From contig NZ_LMJA01000006.1 of NCBI RefSeq assembly GCF_001428895.1, positions 1 to 64,000 on the forward strand: a stretch of DNA of 64,000 nucleotides. Reading direction: 5' to 3'. The notes beneath the pieces were generated by a model, which was given only the letters and a program-made list of their open reading frames with translations, searched no databases and was not told the origin of the DNA. How positions within the stretch are numbered: the first letter of the stretch is position 1; every line of letters starts with the position of its first letter. A program made the translations under genes and the position numbers. The DNA comes from Mycobacterium sp. Root265 (lineage in GTDB: Bacteria > Actinomycetota > Actinomycetes > Mycobacteriales > Mycobacteriaceae). Below, piece by piece: positions 52,596 to 62,180 of the stretch.

Positions 52596-55500
52596 GGCTG
52601 CACCCTGCCGGCCTCCGGTTGGGTGTCCTCGGCCTCGATCTCCGCCAACAGCGCCCGCAATTCGGCCTCGGACAGATCGTCCAGCAGGGCGTCGACATCG
52701 TCATGCTCCACACCGGTCTCGTCGTCGGTCGCGTCCTCGACCACGACGGGCGCATCGCCGTGTATGGCGTGCAACTCGGTGAGTATCCGGTCGGACAGCG
52801 AGTTCACGCTGACGCCGCGCAAGATCTCCAGCACGGGCACGTCGATCGAGAAGGTCGCGTTGATGCGCACCCGGAACTCCATGGCCATCATCGAGTCCAG
52901 ACCGATATCGTCGAGCATCGCTGCGGGCTCGATATCGGTGGCGCTGCAATCGAACACATCGGCCACGACCTGTTGGACACGCTCGGAGATGAGGGCGGCC
53001 CGCCCGCCCTCCGGGGTCGCGGCCAGTAGGTCGAGAATCGAGGATCCCGAGGCGTCCGGTGCCGTGGCCGCATCGACGGATTCGAGCTCGCCGAACATCG
53101 CCGGTAGCGGTCCACCCATTCCTGCCTGGCGGGCCCGGTTCCAGTCGACGGTGATCGCCACGACAGTGGGCACCGTCTGCTTGATGAGCCTGTCGAGGAT
53201 CCGGGCCCCCACGGCGGGGGTGATGAGCTCGATTCCCCGCTGCGCGTAGACCTTCTCCAACTTGAGCTCCTCGACCATTCCCACCGACCACGGCCCCCAG
53301 CCGATGGTGAGGGCCGGCAGTCCCTGCCCGCGACGGTGGTGGGCAAAGGCGTCCAGGAACGCATTGGCCGCGGCGTAATTTCCCTGCCCCGGCGCGGCGA
53401 TCGTCGAACCGGCGGAACCGAACATGACGAAGAAGTCCAGGTTCTGACCCTCGAAGGCGTGGTGCAGCACCCTGGTGCCGATGATCTTCGGCGCGGTCAC
53501 CTTTGCGTAGTCGTCCTCGCTCATGTTGACCAACAGTTGATCACGCACCGAGCCTGCGGCATGGACGATGCCGCGCACGGGCCGGCCGCCGCGGGACAGA
53601 TGGTCGGCCAGCCAGCCGGTCACGTCGTCGGCGCTCGTGACATCGACACTGGCCGTGTCGATATGGGCGCCGAGCCGTTCGATCATCTGTAGTGCAGTGA
53701 CGGTCTCGAAGTGCGGATCTCCCTTGGTCAGCCCGGCCCACTGGGCTCTTGCCGGGATGGGAGTCCGCCCGAGCAGGGTGATGTGGCGGGCGCCGCGCTC
53801 CGCCAGATAGGTGGCCACGACCCGGCCCAGCGCACCCGCCCCGCCGGTGACCACGTACGTCGCATCGGCGGAGAGCTTCGTCGGGAAAGGATATGTCAGT
53901 TCCTTGCACAGCCGCAGGCGAGGAACGAACGTCTTCGCACCGCGGATCGCGATCTGATCCTCGCTCCCGCCACCGAGCACATGGTCGCTGATCCGCGTGG
54001 CGATCTCCGGGTGGCCATCGGCGTCGTCGATATCGACGAGCCCGCCCCAGTACCCGGAGAACTCCTGGTGTCCGATGACGCGGCCCAGGCCCCACATCGA
54101 GGCCTGATCCACACCGGTGAGGGGGGTGCCGGGCGTCGGCTGCGAATTGGCGGTCACCAGAAAGAGTCTGGGTGTGACGGTGTGCAGCTCGGCCAGCGTC
54201 TTCACCAGCCGAAGAACGGTGAAAGGACCGATCTCGTCGGAGTCGGCGCCGTCCGCCGACATGTCCAGCGGCCAGCAATCGATGATGCCGGCGAGGCCGC
54301 CGTCACCGGTGGTGTGCCTGTCGATCAGCGCACGCCAGTCGACGCCCCCGGCCGCGTGCCGCACGGTGTCGACGAGGTGACCGCGGGACCGCAACTCGTC
54401 GGCGAGTGCCTCCCCGACGCCGGACTCGTCGGCCAACACCAGCCAGCCTGCCGCTGCGGAGTCCGGCACGGCGACGGGATCCGCTGCGGTGTCCTCGATT
54501 TCGAACCACTGCAGTTCGTACAGCCCCTTGTCGATGTGCTCGACGGACATCCGGGAGGACGACGTCAACGATTGCACGGTGAACCCGTCGAAGACGGCGA
54601 GCACACCACCCTCCTGGTCGGTGATCGAGATATCGCACTCGACGGCGTCCCGGGTCGCCGACACCACGCGCACCTGCACCCGCATGTTTGGGGTGGGAGA
54701 TCCAAAGACCGCGCAGTGCCGGATACGGGTGGGCAGATACGGGTCTTCGTTCTCTTCCTGGCCGGAGAACGGTGCTCCGAAGAGCGTCTGGAAGGCTCCG
54801 TCGATGAGCGCCGGGTGGAACCGATATTCGCCGGCCTGGTCCGCGATGTCGGCGGGCATCGTCAACTCGGCGATCGCCCAGTCGTGACCGGCCGTCACCC
54901 CGGACACCGACCGGAAGGCCCGGCCGTAGTCGAACCCGAGGTCACTCGTCCGGCGGTAGAACTCGTCGCCATCCATCTCGGTCTGGGGCCCCTCCGCGGG
55001 GTTGCCGGCATCGGGCGGCACCGCCGCCAGGGTGCCGAGTTCGGCGGTCGCCGTGATCGCCCATTTCAGGTCACCGTCCGAGGTGGCCGTGAAGGAGGAG
55101 AATTCCAGCGTGCCGTCGTCCTTGTTGAGAGTGGTCCTGATGATCGGATCACAGGTGTCGTCCAGGATGACGGCACGGTGCAGCACGAGATTGTCGACGC
55201 TGTGGTCGGATCCGTAGGTTTCCCGTCCGGCGGCCATCGCCATCTCGACGTACACCGCGCCCGGCACCACCACGCTGCCCTGTATACGGTGATCGGCGAG
55301 GAATTGGTGGGTGGCGGTGCTGATCTCGGCCTCCCAGGTGGGATGCACGCCGCGAACCGGCTGACCGAGCAACGGATGCACCGGTCGGTAGAACAGGGCT
55401 TCGTCGATTTCGTGATTGTCGTGCCAGTAACGTTTGGTCTGCCACGGATAGCCGGGAATCTTCAGCAGGCGCGCATCGCCGCGGGGGTACAGGCGATCCC

Positions 55501-58093
55501 AGGCGATGTCGTGGCCGGTGTTGTGCAAGACCCCCAGGCAGTTCAGCAGCGTGCGCACGTCGTCGTCCTCACGACGCTGCGCCGCGGTCACCGAAACACG
55601 CTGGGTGCCGGCTATTTCCAGGATGGAAGCCGCCAGCACGGGGTGGGGCCCGAGCTCGATGAAGTGGGTGAAATCGTCGTCGAGCATCCGGCGCAGTGCC
55701 GGTTCGAAGAGAACGGTGGCACGGGTGTTCTGCCACCAGTAGGCCGCCCCCGCGTCATAACCGGTCAACAGTTCACCGGTGACCGTCGAATAGAGCGGCA
55801 ACTGTGCGGACTTCGACGACAGACCCGACAGCGCACCGTAGAGCTCATCCTTGATGGCGTCCATGTAGTGGGTGTGGTAGGGCACCTTGACGGCCAGGTA
55901 ACGGTTGAAGACCTGCGCCTCGTCCAGTTGGCGGGCAATGTCTTCCAGGACGTCGCCGTCGCCCGCGACGGTGACCGCGGAGGGACTGTTGATGGCGGCG
56001 ATCGACACCCGGCGACCGAATTCGTCGATCATCTTCTCGTCGAGCGTGCGTATGAGGGTGTCGGCGTCCAGGCCGACAGCCAGCATGCGACCCTGCCCGC
56101 TGGTGCGCTGTTGCAGGCGGCTGCGATGATGGATCACCTCGACGGCCTGCTCGAACGACAGCAGACCGGCCAGGTGGTGTGCTGCGACTTCGCCTGCGCT
56201 GTGGCCGATCACGGCGTCCGGAGTGATACCGAAGTGGGCGAGCTGCTCAGCGAGGGCCACCTGAATCGCGAAGTTGGCGGGCTGAGCGAACTCTGTTTCG
56301 TCCATCCGGGAACATGATTCGTCGCGTCGCAGCTCCTCGATCAGCGACCAGTCCGCGTACCTGGACAATTCCCGGGAGCTGCGCATGATGCTCTCGGTGA
56401 AGACAGGGAACACATCGAGCAATCCCCGGCACATCTTCCACCACTGCGGACCCATGCCGGTGCAGACGAAGGCGACCTTGGGCGGAGCGGAAGGGGTTCG
56501 GCCGGTTGTGATCTCACCGCCGTTGCCGACGGCCCGCAATTGTTCGCGCGCATCGACGGTGTCTTCGGCGATCAATGTGTGCCGGTGGCTGAGGTGCGCG
56601 CGCCGCTGGGCGAGGGTATAGCCGAGGTCGGACAACGCGATGTCGGGATGGCGGTCCAGGTGGTCGGCCAACCGAGCGGCCGCCGCCACCAGAGCCTGTT
56701 CGCTGCGCCCCGATATCGGCAGCACGGTCAGCGGCAGTGTTGCGCTGCCCCCAACGGGGTCCTGCCGCGCAGAGGGAGGTTCGGCAAGCACCACGTGGGC
56801 GTTGGTACCCCCGAAGCCGAACGAGTTGACCCCTGCCACCCGGCGCTCGGTGTCGGGGAACGGCCTTCCCGCGGACGGGATGTCGAGTTTGAGTTCGGTG
56901 ACCGAGACGTGCCTGGTGGGGTTCTTCAGATGCAGGTTGGCCGGCACGTACCCGTGCTTGACAACGAGCGCCGCCTTGATCAGCCCGGCCACTCCCGCCC
57001 CGGCTTCCAGATGACCGATGTTGGTTTTGACGGACCCGATCAACAGCGGTTGCGTCGCCGGTCGGTCGGAGGTGAGCGCTTGGGCCAGGGCCCGCATCTC
57101 GATGGGATCACCGACCGGCGTGCCGGTACCGTGCGCTTCCACGTACCCGATCTCGGCCGGCCCGACGCCGGCGCGATCCAGTGCCGTTCTGATCGCCGCT
57201 TCCTGCGCTTCTTCGCGGGGCACGGTGATGCCGTCGGTGTGCCCGTCCTGCGAGACGGCGGTACCGAGGATCTGTGCGTAGACATCGTCCCCGTCGGCCA
57301 GCGCCTGCGCCAACGGTTTGATGACGACGACGGCACCGCCCTCGCCCCGCGCGTAACCGTCCGCGGACTCGTCGAAGGCCTTGCTCCGCCCCTCGGGGCT
57401 GAGGAATCCGCTGCGCGATTCCGCGATGGCGGTATTGGGACCGAGCATCAGGTTGACACCACCGGCGAGTGCCACAGCGCATTCGCCGTTCCAGATGCTC
57501 TGCGCGGCAAGGTGCACAGCGACCAGCGAGCTCGAGCATGCCGTGTCGATCGTCATGCTCGGACCGCGGAAGTCGAACGCATGCGAGATGCGGTTCGCCA
57601 GCATCGTCATCATCATCCCGGTGGCCGAATGGGCCTTGAACTGATACCGGCTGCTGCGACCCTGGTTCTGCAGGAGCTGATAGTCGAGGGTGAAACCTCC
57701 GATGAACACACCGACGTCGGTACCCGCCAGTCGATCCACGGGTATCCCCCCGTCTTCGAACGCCTCCCAGGTCACCTCCAGCAGCAGACGTTGCTGGGGG
57801 TCGAGAGAGTGGGCCTCGCGCGGCGAGATACCGAAGAACTGGGGATCGAACTGATCGACCTCGGGCAGGAATCCGCCCCGCCGAGTGGCGACCTTGCCCA
57901 TTTTCGCCGGGTTGGGGTCGTGGTAGCGCGCGGCATCCCACCGTGACGCGGGAACCTCACCGGTCGCATCGACCTCATCGCACAGCAAGCGCCAAAAGGC
58001 CTCTGCCGAGTCGGCACCACCGGGGAATCTGCATCCGACTCCGACTATCGCGAGCGGTTCACGGTTACTGGGCAGTGGATCGGTCACAGTCAT
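52592..58093 (-). CDS. type I polyketide synthase, single module KS-AT-DH-KR-ACP
   Basis: An 1833-residue synthase (1835 from the alternative GTG 58099, used for numbering). Ketosynthase, residues 14-440: Cys188 in DTACSSS, His323, His363. Acyltransferase, 540-845: Ser634 in GHSAGEV; the selectivity segment reads PYHTH, neither the malonyl HAFH nor the methylmalonyl YASH form. Dehydratase, 905-1180: HxxxGxxxxP from His937 and DxxxQ from Asp1100. Ketoreductase, about 1200-1660: GGAGALG, Ser1562, Tyr1575, Asn1579. Carrier, 1700-1775: Ser1736. No enoylreductase or thioesterase. The C-terminus carries a DLSEAELRALLAEIE helix. Every active site is intact. One module alone suggests iterative use, in the style of 6-methylsalicylate synthases. 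Confidence 0.95.
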   Translation of the reverse strand: MTVTDPLPSNREPLAIVGVGCRFPGGADSAEAFWRLLCDEVDATGEVPASRWDAARYHDPNPAKMGKVATRRGGFLPEVDQFDPQFFGISPREAHSLDPQQRLLLEVTWEAFEDGGIPVDRLAGTDVGVFIGGFTLDYQLLQNQGRSSRYQFKAHSATGMMMTMLANRISHAFDFRGPSMTIDTACSSSLVAVHLAAQSIWNGECAVALAGGVNLMLGPNTAIAESRSGFLSPEGRSKAFDESADGYARGEGGAVVVIKPLAQALADGDDVYAQILGTAVSQDGHTDGITVPREEAQEAAIRTALDRAGVGPAEIGYVEAHGTGTPVGDPIEMRALAQALTSDRPATQPLLIGSVKTNIGHLEAGAGVAGLIKAALVVKHGYVPANLHLKNPTRHVSVTELKLDIPSAGRPFPDTERRVAGVNSFGFGGTNAHVVLAEPPSARQDPVGGSATLPLTVLPISGRSEQALVAAAARLADHLDRHPDIALSDLGYTLAQRRAHLSHRHTLIAEDTVDAREQLRAVGNGGEITTGRTPSAPPKVAFVCTGMGPQWWKMCRGLLDVFPVFTESIMRSSRELSRYADWSLIEELRRDESCSRMDETEFAQPANFAIQVALAEQLAHFGITPDAVIGHSAGEVAAHHLAGLLSFEQAVEVIHHRSRLQQRTSGQGRMLAVGLDADTLIRTLDEKMIDEFGRRVSIAAINSPSAVTVAGDGDVLEDIARQLDEAQVFNRYLAVKVPYHTHYMDAIKDELYGALSGLSSKSAQLPLYSTVTGELLTGYDAGAAYWWQNTRATVLFEPALRRMLDDDFTHFIELGPHPVLAASILEIAGTQRVSVTAAQRREDDDVRTLLNCLGVLHNTGHDIAWDRLYPRGDARLLKIPGYPWQTKRYWHDNHEIDEALFYRPVHPLLGQPVRGVHPTWEAEISTATHQFLADHRIQGSVVVPGAVYVEMAMAAGRETYGSDHSVDNLVLHRAVILDDTCDPIIRTTLNKDDGTLEFSSFTATSDGDLKWAITATAELGTLAAVPPDAGNPAEGPQTEMDGDEFYRRTSDLGFDYGRAFRSVSGVTAGHDWAIAELTMPADIADQAGEYRFHPALIDGAFQTLFGAPFSGQEENEDPYLPTRIRHCAVFGSPTPNMRVQVRVVSATRDAVECDISITDQEGGVLAVFDGFTVQSLTSSSRMSVEHIDKGLYELQWFEIEDTAADPVAVPDSAAAGWLVLADESGVGEALADELRSRGHLVDTVRHAAGGVDWRALIDRHTTGDGGLAGIIDCWPLDMSADGADSDEIGPFTVLRLVKTLAELHTVTPRLFLVTANSQPTPGTPLTGVDQASMWGLGRVIGHQEFSGYWGGLVDIDDADGHPEIATRISDHVLGGGSEDQIAIRGAKTFVPRLRLCKELTYPFPTKLSADATYVVTGGAGALGRVVATYLAERGARHITLLGRTPIPARAQWAGLTKGDPHFETVTALQMIERLGAHIDTASVDVTSADDVTGWLADHLSRGGRPVRGIVHAAGSVRDQLLVNMSEDDYAKVTAPKIIGTRVLHHAFEGQNLDFFVMFGSAGSTIAAPGQGNYAAANAFLDAFAHHRRGQGLPALTIGWGPWSVGMVEELKLEKVYAQRGIELITPAVGARILDRLIKQTVPTVVAITVDWNRARQAGMGGPLPAMFGELESVDAATAPDASGSSILDLLAATPEGGRAALISERVQQVVADVFDCSATDIEPAAMLDDIGLDSMMAMEFRVRINATFSIDVPVLEILRGVSVNSLSDRILTELHAIHGDAPVVVEDATDDETGVEHDDVDALLDDLSEAELRALLAEIEAEDTQPEAGRVQP

Positions 58094-58194
58094 CGGCACT
58101 TTCTCGTCGCGCTACACACTTCCCGAGGTATTCGTAGCCGCGGTCGCGACGGATGGGGTCCCGGACGGATGAATTTCGGCCAATGTTCGCGGGC

Positions 58195-59985
58195 TCAGCT
58201 CGGCTGCAAGACCGGCGATCCGGTGACGATCCAGTCGGAGCTGATCGGGTCGGCCTCCTGATCCCTGCGGTACGCCGCCCGCAACTCGCGCAACAGCGGA
58301 TCGCGCTGCCAGGCCTGGACCTGATGCATGGCCTCGTCGTCCTCGAACATCGTGGACTTCGCCGCGAGCACCGTCTCGACGAGCTGACCTGCAATCTGGT
58401 GCAGCAACCGAGCATTGGCGTCGAACTGGGCATCGAAGTTCGGACTGGGCTCCACCATCGCGGTGTGCAGCGACACCATGAAGTTCAACGGCGCGTACAA
58501 GTCCATGAACGGTACCGTCGCCAACTCGTTCGCGGGTCCACTGCCCTCCAACGCAGCCCACTCCCGGAAGAAACGCTGAATACGGTTGCTGAGCGCGATG
58601 AGACCTTCGAGCTGGGGGACGAACTCCGGGTCGTCGGTGATGCGGACGAACCGGTCGTTCATGTAGAGCAGGCCGATGAATCCCCAGTAGAAGGCGATGT
58701 CCCAGACGACCTTCGCCGACATCACCGCCGGGGTTCCCATCAGCACGTACTGGTCCTGGTACACGGCCAGCCACATCTCGGTGAGCGACCGGAACAGCGT
58801 GTCACTGACCTGCGCGCGGGCCACCACGTGCTCGCCGTTCAGGTCGCGGACGACCATGTCGGTGATCAGGCCGTTGCCGATCGCGACGAGGTCCAACCCG
58901 GATGAGTACAGCGGATCCAGGAACACACCGGCGTCACCGGTGAGGCACCAGCGGTCAGCACCGTCGAAGATCTTGCTGGCGCCATGGCTGTACTTCTTCA
59001 TGACCCGGAAGTCCTTGATCTGGTGCTCATGTTCGGCCAGCACCGCGTCGCACTGCGGTTCGTGTTCACCCAGCCACGCCCTGGCCTTGGGCAGCGTGTT
59101 GAACCCCTCGAACGGATGCAGAGCGGGGTCTGCGACGATACCCACGCTGGTGGCTCCGGAGCCCAGTCGGATCAGCCAGACCCAGTAGCCCTCCCCCATC
59201 AGATGGTTCGTCGACATGGCCCGATTGCCCTCCACGAGACGGCTGTGAAAGTCGGGGTCGTCGCTCCACCCATTGACATCGATCTCAGTGGCCACACGCA
59301 GCCATGCCGCATTGCAGTGATGCTCGTTGGGCTGTTTGAGGTTGAGTTGTCGGGGCAACACCCGGTTACGGCCAGACGCGTCGACCACCCACCTGACCGT
59401 GGTGTCCGCGCGGTGTTGATCGGTCTGAATGGACACCGTGTGGGAGCTGTCGTCACCGCCGAGGGCGACGGAGGCGACGCGACCGCGCCGGATGTCGACA
59501 CCCGCTGCCAGACAACGGGTGTGCAACTCGTTCTCCAGTCGTCCCCGATCGATCTGATAGGTGACCAGGGGGACGAACGACGAACCGCCGAGCTCCATCC
59601 GGGACGCGATGTCGCTGTTGCGCCCGTGCGAGAAGAACATCCGCAGACCCATCTTGCGGATGTGGGCGGTGCTCAGGTGTTCGCCCAAGCCCAGCCGGTC
59701 ACGCAGGTAGTGCGCGGACACCTCGACCGTCGATTCACCGACGGTGTGGGTGATCTCCGGCACCGGATGGGTGTTCGGCTCGATGATCAGGATGCGGGTG
59801 TGCGGACGCGCGTTCCTGATTTCCAGCGCCAGGGCCATGGCGGCGATGCCACCACCGGCGATCGCGACATCGTGATCGGTCGACGGGGCATCGGCGGTGG
59901 GCAGCTGGCTTCTGATCTTTCGTGCGAGGGCCGCCCGGGCCTGCGCATCGAGTCGCGAGAGTTGGGGCCGCATGCATTTCAACAT
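58195..59985 (-). CDS. FAD-dependent halogenase-like monooxygenase
   Basis: A 596-residue flavoenzyme related to flavin-dependent halogenases. FAD loop AIAGGGIAAMALALEI near residue 43; VGESTVEVS near 83 (the halogenase GES/T region); VVDASGRNRVLP near 202; and GDAGVFLDPLYSSGLDL, the FxDPxxSxG motif. The halogenase fingerprint WxWxIP appears as WVWLIR near 270, with Arg in place of Pro. It may therefore be a halogenase variant, a hydroxylase or a dehydrogenase. It lies 100 bp upstream of the polyketide synthase in the same direction. Start ATG 59985 is chosen; GTG 59991 and ATG 59973 are alternatives. Confidence 0.8.
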   Translation of the reverse strand: MLKCMRPQLSRLDAQARAALARKIRSQLPTADAPSTDHDVAIAGGGIAAMALALEIRNARPHTRILIIEPNTHPVPEITHTVGESTVEVSAHYLRDRLGLGEHLSTAHIRKMGLRMFFSHGRNSDIASRMELGGSSFVPLVTYQIDRGRLENELHTRCLAAGVDIRRGRVASVALGGDDSSHTVSIQTDQHRADTTVRWVVDASGRNRVLPRQLNLKQPNEHHCNAAWLRVATEIDVNGWSDDPDFHSRLVEGNRAMSTNHLMGEGYWVWLIRLGSGATSVGIVADPALHPFEGFNTLPKARAWLGEHEPQCDAVLAEHEHQIKDFRVMKKYSHGASKIFDGADRWCLTGDAGVFLDPLYSSGLDLVAIGNGLITDMVVRDLNGEHVVARAQVSDTLFRSLTEMWLAVYQDQYVLMGTPAVMSAKVVWDIAFYWGFIGLLYMNDRFVRITDDPEFVPQLEGLIALSNRIQRFFREWAALEGSGPANELATVPFMDLYAPLNFMVSLHTAMVEPSPNFDAQFDANARLLHQIAGQLVETVLAAKSTMFEDDEAMHQVQAWQRDPLLRELRAAYRRDQEADPISSDWIVTGSPVLQPS

Positions 59986-60035
59986 ACCCACAACGGGCGG
60001 GGTTCAGACCCTGAAACAACAGGCAACGGTCCGCG

Positions 60036-61283
60036 CTACGCGGCCTCGGAAAGCTGGCGATGTCGTCCGTAGACCCATTCGAAGATCGGTGATGTCATGA
60101 GGGTGGTGACCACGGCCACCAGCACCAGGATGGTGAACAAGGTGGGCGTGATGATCCCCGCCTCCAGACCGATGTTGAGCAGGATCAGCTCGATCAGGCC
60201 GCGCGCGTTCATCAGTGCGCCCAATGCCACCGACTCGCGCATGGGGACTTTGCTGAGCCGTGCCGCCACCGCGCATGCCACGCCCTTTCCCACGACGGCG
60301 ACGACGATCAGACCCAGCGTCACCCCCCACAGCGCCGGGGAGTTCACCAGACCGATCTGCGTGTTCAGACCCGAATAGACGAAGAACAGCGGCAGCAGCA
60401 GCTTCGTGGTGAGGGGCTCCAGCTTGTCGGTGAGATCGGTGGCGAACAATCCCGACGGCATGGCGACGCCGAGAATGAAGGCGCCGAAGATCGCGTAGAT
60501 GCCGATGACATCGGTGAACCATGCGCAGGCCATGAGCAGGATCAACACGGTGCTGAGCATCGACGGCGTTACGGCCCGGTTGTCGTCGGCCATCCGGCCC
60601 AACGAACTCAGGCCACGGCGACCGATCGTCAGCAGAACCACGGTGTAGAGCAGACCACCACCGATCGCGACGACGGCCAGCATCGGGCTGCTGCGGTGGA
60701 TGGCCAGCACGGCGGCCAGGATGCACCACGAGATGGCGTCGGCCGTCGCGCCGCACGCCAGCGCCAAGGTGCCCAAAGACGTTCCGGTCAGCTTCTTTTC
60801 GAAGATGATCCGGGCAAGCATCGGGAATGCGGTGATCGCGATCGACGCGCCGAGGAACATCATCGCCATACCGAGGTTGACGCCGTCACCGAAGAAACCA
60901 CCGGCGCCCAGCAGCGGTATTGCGGCCAGCGCGCCGACGGCCAATGGTGCGACCGTTCCGGTGATGGACACGGCGGCCGCGGTGCCGGCCCGCTGCCTGA
61001 CGTGATCGACGTCGAAATTCAATCCGATGATGAACATGTAGAGCACCAGCCCGACCTGCGCCGCGGTGTAGAGCACCAGGTTCGACGTTCCGGTCGGGAA
61101 CAGGTCGCTCTGCAGTTCGGGGGCCATCCGGCCAAGAAGGGAAGGCCCCAGCACGACGCCGGCGATCATCTCACCGACGACCTGCGGCTGACCCACCCGC
61201 TGAGCGGCCAGTCCGGCGAGCTTGCACGCCGCGAGAATGACGGTCAGCTGGAGGAAAAAGTGGATCGCGGTTTCCGCGGGCAT
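60036..61283 (-). CDS. monovalent cation/proton antiporter, CPA2 (KefB/NapA-like)
   Basis: A 415-residue membrane protein with about twelve helices and no C-terminal nucleotide-binding domain. GLAAQRVGQPQVVGEMIAGVVLGPSLLG (residues about 25-52) is the CPA2 opening, and MARGLIE-like NARGLIELILLNIG near residue 355 is the second half's hallmark. At the ion-binding helix the usual Asp-Asp reads Ala-Asp (GATADAISW), a pattern seen in electroneutral exchangers. It sits 50 bp upstream of the flavoenzyme gene in the same direction. It could supply ion homeostasis or product-linked transport; its link to the cluster is by position only. Confidence 0.85.
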   Translation of the reverse strand: MPAETAIHFFLQLTVILAACKLAGLAAQRVGQPQVVGEMIAGVVLGPSLLGRMAPELQSDLFPTGTSNLVLYTAAQVGLVLYMFIIGLNFDVDHVRQRAGTAAAVSITGTVAPLAVGALAAIPLLGAGGFFGDGVNLGMAMMFLGASIAITAFPMLARIIFEKKLTGTSLGTLALACGATADAISWCILAAVLAIHRSSPMLAVVAIGGGLLYTVVLLTIGRRGLSSLGRMADDNRAVTPSMLSTVLILLMACAWFTDVIGIYAIFGAFILGVAMPSGLFATDLTDKLEPLTTKLLLPLFFVYSGLNTQIGLVNSPALWGVTLGLIVVAVVGKGVACAVAARLSKVPMRESVALGALMNARGLIELILLNIGLEAGIITPTLFTILVLVAVVTTLMTSPIFEWVYGRHRQLSEAA

Positions 61284-61328
61284 GCGTCAGTTAACCAGTC
61301 GGTCCGGACTTCCTGCTCGAAGTGGGTG

Positions 61329-62087
61329 TCAACGCGGCACGTTCGCGGTCAGGGTGGCCAGCGCCGCCGTGGTCAGGTCCGCGAGCTCGGCCGCCTCGTC
61401 CACGTCCAGCGCGGCACTCACGAGTTCGGCCATCCGGCGGTTGGTGGCCTGCTCGATCTCGACGTAGCGGTCCTTCTTGTCCGCGCCGTCCGCGAAGGGC
61501 TGGGGCCAGCCGAACATGGCCGCGTATCGCGGGCCCTTGTTGAGCATGTGTGCCTCGATGGGGCTGACGCCCGACAGACTGAGCGCATTGAAGTGCAGTC
61601 CGGCGCGAAGCTCCCGCAGCACGAACATCACCTGCAGTGCCCGGGCGGGCGCATCGTCGGCCAGTGGCATGGTCCGCCAGCCGGCGAACAACGGCGATGC
61701 CGCAATCGGCGCCACCGCAATGAGCTTCTCCCCCAATGCCGCAATACGGTCCAGCCCGTCCGCGCCGGCCAGATACTTACGTCCGAACTCGGCGGCCTGA
61801 TCCCAATACACCTGCGATGCACCGGCGGCGCCGCGCACGGCGACGCCTTCCTCCCACATGGCCGAAAGGCCGGCGGGTTCGAAGACGGCGAACACCGCGC
61901 TGACGGTCGCACCGGTCACCTCACCGAGCACGCCACCGCGGCCGGCCACGTATCCGGCCAGGGGGTTCTGATAGCCGGCGGCGACGCTCTCGCCGTAGGT
62001 CTGTGGGTGCAGCATGAAGACTGCCACCGCCTGTTCGATGGCGCCTCCCGCAGTGGCGGTCGCTTCGACCAGATCCGTGTTGCTCAT
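61329..62087 (-). CDS. SCO6745-family protein
   Basis: A 252-residue helical protein. The pattern MLHPQTYGESVAAGYQNPLAGYVAGRGGVLGEVTG (key G-Y-x-A-x-R-x-x-x-L-G near residues 45-55) followed by FxVFEPA is that of the SCO6745 (EvbL) family: small proteins of unknown function, often near secondary-metabolism or redox genes. No membrane segment or signal peptide. It is the first gene of the six-gene minus-strand run and is divergent from the HNH gene, with 178 bp between. Function unknown; a small-molecule-binding or tailoring role is possible. Confidence 0.7.
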   Translation of the reverse strand: MSNTDLVEATATAGGAIEQAVAVFMLHPQTYGESVAAGYQNPLAGYVAGRGGVLGEVTGATVSAVFAVFEPAGLSAMWEEGVAVRGAAGASQVYWDQAAEFGRKYLAGADGLDRIAALGEKLIAVAPIAASPLFAGWRTMPLADDAPARALQVMFVLRELRAGLHFNALSLSGVSPIEAHMLNKGPRYAAMFGWPQPFADGADKKDRYVEIEQATNRRMAELVSAALDVDEAAELADLTTAALATLTANVPR

Positions 62088-62180
62088 GGACCGACCCTAG
62101 CGTCTGCCGATTGCGCCGCGGCTGCAACAGCGCGTTCGGTATGAAAGTGCCCACCTCTCAGCGACTTTCGAGCGACAGGT

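Noticed and set aside
53711-56317. 868-codon open frame on the plus strand
   Set aside because: It is entirely antisense to the polyketide synthase, whose domains and active sites are unmistakable; the translation is Gly/Arg/His-rich without any domain. High-GC codon use creates such frames.
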